From Planctomycetota bacterium (GTDB lineage Bacteria > Planctomycetota > UBA1135): a stretch of DNA of 10,898 nt. Below the pieces are notes generated by a model that searched no databases, was not told the DNA's origin, and was given only the letters and a program-made list of their open reading frames with translations. Of the stretch, positions 1 to 5,442 are shown in pieces (positions within the stretch are counted from its first letter, which is position 1; the number at the start of each line of letters is the position of its first letter). The translations under genes and the position numbers were made by a program. The stretch spans positions 1 through 10,898 of the forward strand of contig JAKVCF010000079.1 of NCBI GenBank assembly GCA_022447335.1, given 5' to 3'.

Positions 1-629
1 GCCGGGGTGAACTCGAGCGTGAAGCCGACTTGCTCCCAGCTGGGATCGGTGGCATCGATTGATACCGCAAAGTGACCGAGAGGTGCTAGAGGTTCGGCGG
101 TGATTCCCAGACCGCGCTCTTCGTCAAAGACCGGGATCTTTTTGGCGCGCCAGGCTTCAGGTAGCACGAAGCTGTGTAGCGCCTTTTCCGCTGTGATGCT
201 GCTGGGACGGTCGCCTTCCCAGGTGCCGACTACGAGGTGGTCATCGTCGACTAACAGGCGTTGGATGATGGTTTGGCTGCGATCCTGAAAAACGTAGTCA
301 ATCCGGTGCCCCGCCGCGGTGAGTCCCGCCCAGGACCCTTCCCAGACCTTAATCTCGTTACCAAATCCGCGCATTAGTGGCTCGCAGCGTTCCTTTCGGA
401 TATTGGCAGCTACGAGGTCGGCGCGTGCGGCTGGCGCAGCCAGTAAGAAATGTCGAATTTCAAACTGCGCGTGTTGGTCCTCCCTCAGCGAAACCCACAC
501 GGGACCATCCGGCGTTTCCACGCGCATGAAACCGGGATATCCGGTTGGTAGCTCAAGTTGGAAGGGAGGCGTGGTCGGGGCCGGAGCCTGTAGCAACGCC
601 CCCGCCAGCAGTAGGGGGGCAATACCCAT
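1..629 (-). CDS. Exported protein of unknown function, 3' part beyond window
   Basis: The frame is open from an ATG at 627-629 to the left edge (209 full codons), so the C-terminus is missing. An in-frame TAG lies three codons upstream of this ATG, so the gene cannot start earlier. The N-terminus (MGIAPLLLAGALLQAPAP) is a short hydrophobic stretch ending in small residues. It looks like a signal peptide although it lacks the usual basic residues, so export is an inference. The rest is a soluble mixed alpha/beta-looking sequence with three regions: a stretch around residues 20-45 (PGFMRVETPDGPVWVSL), a central part with DYVFQDRSQTIIQRLLV, and LVVGTWEG followed by ALHSFVLPE. The centre is loosely reminiscent of PsbP/DUF1795-type exported domains, but I cannot assign a family. 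The start is 31 bp after the clpX stop on the same strand, so it is probably the last seen member of the tig-clpP-clpX transcript. There is no clear Shine-Dalgarno sequence. Confidence 0.75.
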   Translation of the reverse strand, partial: MGIAPLLLAGALLQAPAPTTPPFQLELPTGYPGFMRVETPDGPVWVSLREDQHAQFEIRHFLLAAPAARADLVAANIRKERCEPLMRGFGNEIKVWEGSWAGLTAAGHRIDYVFQDRSQTIIQRLLVDDDHLVVGTWEGDRPSSITAEKALHSFVLPEAWRAKKIPVFDEERGLGITAEPLAPLGHFAVSIDATDPSWEQVGFTLEFTP

Positions 630-643
630 TGTTGTGATCTAGT

Positions 644-659
644 TAGGCGAGGAGGCCTA
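644..659 (-). repeat. Small inverted repeat just after the clpX stop
   Basis: On the minus strand TAGGC, a 6-nt loop and GCCTA form a 5-bp stem directly after the clpX TGA and before the next ATG at 629. It has no following T-run, so it is a poor terminator. It could be chance. Confidence 0.3.
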
Positions 660-660
660 G

Positions 661-1974
661 TCAGGCACTTTCTCGGTGCACTTCTTCACCGCCTTCGAGT
701 AGCACTTTGGCGCTGCCGGTGCGGATCATCTCGCCAGTGATCACAAAACTACGTGCCGGCTGGCCGTACTCGGGCAGATTAAACAGCAGGTCGTGCAAAG
801 TCTCCTCCAGGATTGAACGCAGGGCACGCACGCCGGTTTCCCGCTCGTGAGCCTTCTTCGCTATTTCAAGCAAAGCTTCTTCGGTGAAGCTGAGTTCGTG
901 ACCTTCCATGGCGAAGTAAGCTTGGAACTGGCGGACCAGTGCATTCTTAGGCTCGACCAAGATGTGGACTAGGTCATCGACGGCGAGCTCATGCAGATGC
1001 ACCTGGACAGGGAGGCGTCCGACAAACTCGGGGATCAGGCCGTATTCGATAAGGTCTTTCGGATCGACTAGTTCGAGTAGGCGGTCCCTCGCTTCGGCGG
1101 ACTTAACTTTTATTTCGTCCTCGCTACCGAAACCGATCATGCTGCCCCCGATGCGGCGGCCGATGATCTCTTCGATGCCGGCGAAGGTGCCCCCGCAGAC
1201 AAAGAGCACGCCGGAAGTGTCGAACTGAATGTTCGACTGTTCGGGATGCTTGCGGCCGCCTTGCGGTGGCACGCTGGCGCTGGTGCCCTCAAGAATCTTG
1301 AGCAGAGCCTGCTGTACGCCCTCGCCAGACACGTCTCGAGTGATCGAAACGTTCTGGGTGGTACGCGAAATCTTGTCGATTTCGTCGACGTAGATGATAC
1401 CGCGTTGGGCGCGGTCGAGGTCGTAGTCACAGGCCTGGAGTAGCTTGAGCAGGATGTTTTCGACGTCCTCGCCGACGTAGCCTGCTTCCGTGAGCGTGGT
1501 CGCATCTGCGATCGCGAAAGGTACGTCGAGCACTTTGGCCAGCGTGCGTGCGAGTAGAGTTTTACCTGAGCCGGTCGGGCCGATCAGTAGCACGTTGGAC
1601 TTCTCTAGCTCGACGTCTGACCACGCAGGTGGATCGCCCATTTCCTCGATCTGCTGCTTGGCTTGCAGGCGCTTGTAGTGGTTATGTACTGCAACTGCGA
1701 GTACCCGTTTCGCTTCGGCTTGGCCATAGACATACTCTTGCAAGTGATCGACGATAGCGCGCGGGCTTGGGATTTCGGTCAGCAGGGGAGCTGTTTCAGC
1801 AGCGACTTGCGTGACCCGGCGTGTTTCCTCGCGTAGGATCGAATTGCAGATATCGACGCATTCATTGCAGATGTAAATACCCGGGGGCCCCGCAATCAGC
1901 GATTGAACTTCGCTGCGCGACTTCTCGCAAAATGTGCAGCGTTCGACGCCGCCTCGTTCGTTCCCTCGAGCCAT
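661..1974 (-). CDS. clpX: ATP-dependent Clp protease ATP-binding subunit ClpX
   Basis: Cytoplasmic AAA+ unfoldase. Its hexamer recognises tagged or damaged proteins, unfolds them using ATP, and threads them into ClpP. At 437 aa it is close to the usual length (E. coli 424). Visible features, in order, are: the N-terminal C4 zinc-binding domain with Cys13, Cys16, Cys36 and Cys39; Walker A GPTGSGKT at 132-139; the GYVG pore-1 loop at 165-168; Walker B with VDEID at 196-200; the RKH loop at 241-243; the ClpP-docking IGF tripeptide at 280-282; and a sensor-2 GVRALRSI segment near the C-terminus. All key residues are intact. It starts at ATG 1974 with no Shine-Dalgarno match (the upstream bases end TTACCCCCG). 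It lies 134 bp downstream of clpP in the same direction, a gap with stem-loops that may let it be expressed separately. Identification is secure. Confidence 0.98.
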   Translation of the reverse strand: MARGNERGGVERCTFCEKSRSEVQSLIAGPPGIYICNECVDICNSILREETRRVTQVAAETAPLLTEIPSPRAIVDHLQEYVYGQAEAKRVLAVAVHNHYKRLQAKQQIEEMGDPPAWSDVELEKSNVLLIGPTGSGKTLLARTLAKVLDVPFAIADATTLTEAGYVGEDVENILLKLLQACDYDLDRAQRGIIYVDEIDKISRTTQNVSITRDVSGEGVQQALLKILEGTSASVPPQGGRKHPEQSNIQFDTSGVLFVCGGTFAGIEEIIGRRIGGSMIGFGSEDEIKVKSAEARDRLLELVDPKDLIEYGLIPEFVGRLPVQVHLHELAVDDLVHILVEPKNALVRQFQAYFAMEGHELSFTEEALLEIAKKAHERETGVRALRSILEETLHDLLFNLPEYGQPARSFVITGEMIRTGSAKVLLEGGEEVHRESA

Positions 1975-2013
1975 CGGGGGTAATTCTACGCCATGAAAGG
2001 GCGTTCTGTGGGA

Positions 2014-2036
2014 GGCCCCGGTCCTTTTTAGGGGCC
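2014..2036 (-). promoter_or_regulatory. GC-only stem-loop upstream of clpX
   Basis: GGCCCC at 2014-2019 is the exact reverse complement of GGGGCC at 2031-2036, with an 11-nt spacer. In the clpX-sense strand the loop contains TAAAAAGGACC. It lies about 40 nt upstream of the clpX start codon. There is no U-tract after the stem, so it is not a standard intrinsic terminator. It could be an RNA structure in the clpX leader or a processing/stability element. The function is inferred only. Confidence 0.45.
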
Positions 2037-2064
2037 AATCTCAACGTGGAACGGTCAAGGAGAG

Positions 2065-2095
2065 CGCCGGAGACGAAGATTCGTCGTCTCCGGCG
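2065..2095 (-). promoter_or_regulatory. Perfect 12-bp stem-loop between clpP and clpX
   Basis: CGCCGGAGACGA at 2065-2076 and its exact reverse complement TCGTCTCCGGCG at 2084-2095 flank a 7-nt loop. In the sense strand of the operon the stem begins 13 nt after the clpP stop codon. The bases after it (CTCTCCTTGACCG) are not a U-run, so it is not a textbook intrinsic terminator. In the transcript the loop reads CGAATCT, and the bases at 2100-2094 read AGATTCG, its exact complement. A second, mutually exclusive hairpin (7-bp stem, 10-nt loop) is therefore possible. Roles could include partial termination, RNA processing or 3'-end protection of tig-clpP mRNA. Confidence 0.6.
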
Positions 2096-2108
2096 AATCT
2101 GCGCCTTG

Positions 2109-2705
2109 TCAGGCTCCGATGACGGTGTCCACGATGCCAAAAGCAGCAGATTCTTCGGCACTCATGAAGTAATCACGGTCTGTGGCTTGTTCGATCTCTT
2201 CGATCGACTTGTCGCAGTGGTGAGCCAGAATGCCGTTCAGCTTGGACTTGAGCTTCAGGATCTCATTGACTTGGATCTCCTTATCCGAGGCCGTGCCTTG
2301 TGTGCCACCCCATGGTTGGTGAATCATCACCCGTGAGTTGGGCAGGATGAAGCGCTTATCCTTTGTGCCACCAGCAAGGAGTACCGCGCCCATCGAGGCG
2401 CACTGGCCTACGCAGTAGGTGGCGATGTCACAATCGACGTACTGCATGGTGTCGTACATAGCCAGCCCAGCAGTGACCGAGCCACCTGGGCTGTTGATGT
2501 ACATCTGGATGTCCTGGTTCTTATTCTGCTTGGCCAGGAATAAGAGCTGCGCGACAACTGCGTTGGCCACGTTGTCATCGACCTGGGTGCCCAGGAAGAT
2601 AATCCGATCCTCGAGCAGTCGCGAGTAAAGGTCGTAGGTGCGTTCGCCTCGCCCTGTCTTTTCGATGACGTAGGGAATCGTGTAGTAGGAGTTGAGTTCG
2701 TCCAT
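2109..2705 (-). CDS. clpP: ATP-dependent Clp protease proteolytic subunit ClpP
   Basis: Cytoplasmic serine peptidase that forms a double heptameric chamber and cuts polypeptides delivered by ClpX (or ClpA/ClpC type partners). At 198 aa it has standard length. The catalytic triad is visible: Ser104 in GQCASMGAVLLAGG, His129 in MIHQPWGG, and Asp178 in TDRDYFMSA. These match E. coli mature numbering Ser97/His122/Asp171 with a constant offset of seven. The MYINSPGGSVTAG segment at 68-80 is the oxyanion/substrate-strand region. The short N-terminus before TGRGER resembles ClpPs with little propeptide. The start is ATG 2705, 17 bp after the tig stop, which is operon spacing, and no Shine-Dalgarno sequence is seen. 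The product surely pairs with the ClpX encoded downstream. Confidence 0.98.
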   Translation of the reverse strand: MDELNSYYTIPYVIEKTGRGERTYDLYSRLLEDRIIFLGTQVDDNVANAVVAQLLFLAKQNKNQDIQMYINSPGGSVTAGLAMYDTMQYVDCDIATYCVGQCASMGAVLLAGGTKDKRFILPNSRVMIHQPWGGTQGTASDKEIQVNEILKLKSKLNGILAHHCDKSIEEIEQATDRDYFMSAEESAAFGIVDTVIGA

Positions 2706-2722
2706 GGTCGTGTCTGCGCAGC

Positions 2723-4054
2723 CTAGGCTTCCGCGGTCTCACCTTCAATGGATCCGTGCTTATCCTCGATTTTCTTCATCAGGAAAGCCCGTACTTTTCC
2801 GGTCAGGATGTCACTCGCTACATCGTCCAGACGGCCCTGCTCCTTGTAAACTTTCTCGACAGTCTTTACATCCACGCCGTGGTGGCGGCTGATGGACCGG
2901 AGAGCTTGAGTCATCTCATTCTTGGTGACCTTGATCTCTTCTTGCTGCGCGATGCGGCGAATCAGGAAATAGCTCTTGAGGCGTTGGTCGGCTGTGTTGG
3001 CAAATTCTGCTCTAGAGCTTTCTACCTGCTTGCGAACCTCATCCTCGTCGGCGCCCTGCTGGACGGCCTGTTCGATTTGCTGCTCCATGGCGTTGGCGGT
3101 CTCTTCTTCGACCATATTTCCGGCCAATTGGAAGGGGCGCTTGTCAAGGATCTGCTGAAGCATCTCGTCAGCCTGGCGGTTGCGCTCGTTGCGCTCAGCC
3201 TCGGCTTGCATGCGCTCCTTAAGCTTCGAGCCTAGCTCTTCGACTTCGAGTTCGGCCTCTTCGGCGATCTCTTCGTCGGTGGCTGGGCGGGGCTTCACCA
3301 TCTTTTTGATGCTTAGCTTGACGGTTCCGGTACTGCCAACCCAGTCTTCGTTTGAGAAGCCTTCTTCGAAGGCGCAGGCTAGCTCGATCTCATCGCCGAG
3401 CTTGGCATCTGTCATCCTGGAGGTCCACTCGTCTTCTTCGACGCCGTAGAGTGGGGCATCGAGACCGAGGCGGATGTCCTTGGCGTCAGGGCCGTCTTCT
3501 CCGTCTCTGGTGTAGACGAGGTCCATCACGACTGCGTGCTCGCTGTCGAGGCCCTGGCCTTCTTCGGCGTCTTCAAAGCGAGGTGAGCGGTTACGGATAT
3601 CTTGCAGCGCGGCCTCAACCTGCTCGGCCTCAATCACTACTGGTTCGGGGATGACATTGATCTCATTCCAATCAGGCAGTTCGACTGTCGGGGCGGTTTC
3701 AACCTCGACCTCAAACTCGAGATCTTGCTCTTCGTCGACCTCGTACTTGTCGATGTCGAAGTTGATAACGCGCAGCGGAACTAGATTTGCCTGGGCTACG
3801 GCGTCACGCACCACTTGCTCGAAGAGCTGCTGCTTGGCGTCGGCTTCAACCTGGTCGCCGAGCACCGTGCGGAGCATCTCGACCGGGATTTTGCCCTTCC
3901 GGAATCCCGGGATCGCTAGATTCTTGCCAGCAGCTTTGTAGCTACTGTCGTATTCTTCGACGATGCGTGCTGACGGGACCTTGACTGTCAGCTTGTGGTG
4001 GCAGGGGCCGAGTTCCTCGGCCTGGACGTCGATTGGTTGGGTGTTTTGTGCCAC
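2723..4054 (-). CDS. tig: Trigger factor (ribosome-associated chaperone)
   Basis: Binds near the ribosome exit tunnel through its N-terminal domain and shields nascent chains. The ribosome-binding signature IPGFRKGKIPVEML is present at about residues 48-61, matching the E. coli FRK loop. A central region at about 150-250 sits where the FKBP-type PPIase domain belongs, followed by a long charged helical C-terminal chaperone region rich in Glu/Gln/Arg. At 443 aa the length is typical (E. coli 432). The PPIase region lacks the recognisable GEEFEGG and IPGFE motifs, so isomerase activity is doubtful. The start is uncertain. GTG at 4054 gives MAQNTQPIDV and is preferred over the upstream in-frame TTG at 4078, which would add 8 residues; neither has a good Shine-Dalgarno sequence and no ATG is available. 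It is first in the tig-clpP-clpX operon and divergent from the efflux operon. Confidence 0.95.
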   Translation of the reverse strand: MAQNTQPIDVQAEELGPCHHKLTVKVPSARIVEEYDSSYKAAGKNLAIPGFRKGKIPVEMLRTVLGDQVEADAKQQLFEQVVRDAVAQANLVPLRVINFDIDKYEVDEEQDLEFEVEVETAPTVELPDWNEINVIPEPVVIEAEQVEAALQDIRNRSPRFEDAEEGQGLDSEHAVVMDLVYTRDGEDGPDAKDIRLGLDAPLYGVEEDEWTSRMTDAKLGDEIELACAFEEGFSNEDWVGSTGTVKLSIKKMVKPRPATDEEIAEEAELEVEELGSKLKERMQAEAERNERNRQADEMLQQILDKRPFQLAGNMVEEETANAMEQQIEQAVQQGADEDEVRKQVESSRAEFANTADQRLKSYFLIRRIAQQEEIKVTKNEMTQALRSISRHHGVDVKTVEKVYKEQGRLDDVASDILTGKVRAFLMKKIEDKHGSIEGETAEA

Positions 4055-4105
4055 GGTGGGTTTGGGAGTACCTTCCAAGCAGGCCAGAGCTAGCTTCGGG
4101 AAAGG

Positions 4106-4117
4106 GAGAAGATTCTC
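4106..4117. promoter_or_regulatory. Operator-like palindrome in the tig/efflux divergent gap
   Basis: GAGAA, 2-nt spacer, TTCTC forms a perfect 5-bp-arm inverted repeat in the short gap between the divergent tig and efflux operons. It overlaps a possible tig -10 element. Such a position would suit a repressor site, but the arms are short and the case rests on location alone. Confidence 0.25.
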
Positions 4118-4140
4118 TCCTCGCGCTCCGAGCCCGTCCA
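4112..4140 (-). promoter_or_regulatory. Possible sigma70-type promoter for tig-clpP-clpX
   Basis: On the minus strand TGGACG (4140-4135, four of six matches to TTGACA) is followed after 17 bp by GAGAAT (4117-4112, four of six matches to TATAAT). The predicted transcription start near 4105 would leave a leader of about 50 nt to the GTG start of tig. Spacing is ideal but both boxes are imperfect, so this is tentative. Confidence 0.22.
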
Positions 4141-4146
4141 GCCTAT

Positions 4147-4154
4147 AAAGAGGT
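4147..4154 (+). promoter_or_regulatory. Shine-Dalgarno site fixing the adaptor gene start
   Basis: AAAGAGGT lies 4 nt before the ATG at 4159. It is the only well-placed, strong ribosome-binding site seen in the window. It supports starting the efflux adaptor at 4159 rather than at the in-frame ATG at 4033, which would place 42 extra codons over the tig start region. Confidence 0.65.
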
Positions 4155-4158
4155 CACG

Positions 4159-5442
4159 ATGGCATCGAAGGGTAGTTCTCCGTGGGTTTCCAGCCTGCTT
4201 GTGGTGGTCGTCGCGAGCTTGGTGCTCGGAGCTCTGTGGGTCAGTCGCCCCGACCCTCCGAGCCCACTTGCACCGGCCCCGACTGCGGCCCCGGTACACG
4301 TGCGTACTCTGCGTGACGATGTGCGGAGTGAACGTATCACCGCTTACGGGCAGACTTTGCCAGATCGACATGCGCTGCTGGCCGCTGAGCAAAGCGGTCT
4401 AGTCGTTTGGCGTGCCCCCACACTAGAGGTCGGCATGCAAGTTCAAGGCGGCGCCCCTCTCTTACGGCTTGATACCGGGCGGCTTGACCAGGCAGTCGCT
4501 GCTGCTCAAGCGCAGTTGGATGCCGCGCAGGCAGGGGTGGCTCTCTCGGAACGCGAGCGATCGGCGGCCGAGGCTGAGCGCACAGCCGCAGCGGAAGCTG
4601 AGCCATTGGCTAGACGCGAGGCCGAGCGGCAGCAGGAACTCGCAGCTACCGGAGACGTTCCGGAGTCCGTGCGCGACCGCGCGCAGCAAGCGTGGGTCGA
4701 AGCCCGCGGTCGGTTGGCCGTGGCCGATACGGTTGTCGCTACGGCGGAAGCTGGAGTGGACGTGGCGCTTGCTGCTGTGGGGCAGGCCAAGCAAGGGCTC
4801 GCTCAGGCTGAAGATGAGCGTGCACGCGCTGAGGTGCAGGCCCCTTTTGACGGAGAAATCGCTGAGGTGCATGCTGAATTGGGCGCCTGGATCATGCCGG
4901 GTACGCCGGTTGCCGAGCTTGTCGATCGATCGCGGTTGCGCGTCCATATTCGCCTAAGCAATGGTGACGGTGTGCGTTTGGCATCTGACAGTGAAGTGCT
5001 AGCGCGCTTCCCTGCATATCGCCTGCCTGGCGGCGGAATTCTGACCAAAGTTGTGGAGGTGATGGCGCTCGCGCCGCAGTCCGATCCGCTGCATCGCTCC
5101 CGTCTTCTCGAATGTGTAATGTCCAACGAAGACGATCGTCTTCCTGCTGGCGCATTCGTCGAGGCCCAGATTCAGCTTGGCGATCGCTCAGGTATCTGGT
5201 TGCGACCGAGTGAATTCCGGCTCGATCGAGAGGGGCCGCGCGCAATCGTGGTGCGTGATCAGGTCGCAGAAGTGCGCGCGATTCGTTTGGGCACTCCGCT
5301 GGTCGATGAAAATGGCCAGACTTGGCATCCAGTTCTTATGGGGCTGCATGCAGGGGAAATCATCGCCGTTGACAACTTGGATTCGCCCGTGGATGGCGGC
5401 CCGGTTCTCATTCTTCAGGAGATTCCCGCGGCGGTCCAGTGA
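4159..5442 (+). CDS. RND efflux periplasmic adaptor (membrane fusion protein, HlyD/AcrA type)
   Basis: Adaptor that bridges an RND inner-membrane pump to an outer-membrane channel. At 427 aa it has the domain order of the family: an N-terminal membrane anchor or uncleaved signal at residues 9-28 (WVSSLLVVVVASLVLGALWV); the first half of a lipoyl/barrel-sandwich domain at about 65-105 with YGQTLPDRHALLAAEQSGLV; a long Ala/Glu/Arg-rich coiled-coil hairpin at about 107-222; the returning lipoyl half beginning APFDGEIAEVHAELG near 228; then the beta-barrel and membrane-proximal domains. There is no lipobox Cys, so it is probably held by the transmembrane helix rather than by a lipid. The start at 4159 follows a good Shine-Dalgarno site. 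Its stop overlaps the transporter start (TGATG), implying translational coupling. The substrate cannot be read from the sequence. Confidence 0.93.
   Translation: MASKGSSPWVSSLLVVVVASLVLGALWVSRPDPPSPLAPAPTAAPVHVRTLRDDVRSERITAYGQTLPDRHALLAAEQSGLVVWRAPTLEVGMQVQGGAPLLRLDTGRLDQAVAAAQAQLDAAQAGVALSERERSAAEAERTAAAEAEPLARREAERQQELAATGDVPESVRDRAQQAWVEARGRLAVADTVVATAEAGVDVALAAVGQAKQGLAQAEDERARAEVQAPFDGEIAEVHAELGAWIMPGTPVAELVDRSRLRVHIRLSNGDGVRLASDSEVLARFPAYRLPGGGILTKVVEVMALAPQSDPLHRSRLLECVMSNEDDRLPAGAFVEAQIQLGDRSGIWLRPSEFRLDREGPRAIVVRDQVAEVRAIRLGTPLVDENGQTWHPVLMGLHAGEIIAVDNLDSPVDGGPVLILQEIPAAVQ

Noticed and set aside
2065..2095. Calling the clpP-clpX stem-loop an intrinsic terminator
   Set aside because: There is no U-run after the stem on either strand, so the standard terminator definition is not met.
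1821..2336. Plus-strand open frame of 171 codons across clpX, the gap and clpP
   Set aside because: It crosses two well-established genes on the other strand and has no recognisable domain or ribosome site.
2720..2729. 10-bp perfect palindrome AGCCTAGGCT at the tig stop codon
   Set aside because: It is short, mostly within coding sequence and without a loop or flanking symmetry; likely chance.
2756..3235. Plus-strand open frame of 159 codons with hydrophobic, membrane-like translation
   Set aside because: It is exactly antisense to the Glu-rich helical part of trigger factor. Antisense reading of GAG/GAA codons gives Leu/Phe-rich sequence, so the apparent membrane character is an artefact.
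4033..4158. Longer adaptor protein starting at ATG 4033
   Set aside because: The extra 42 residues overlap the tig start region and precede a normal membrane anchor. A good Shine-Dalgarno site stands before ATG 4159.
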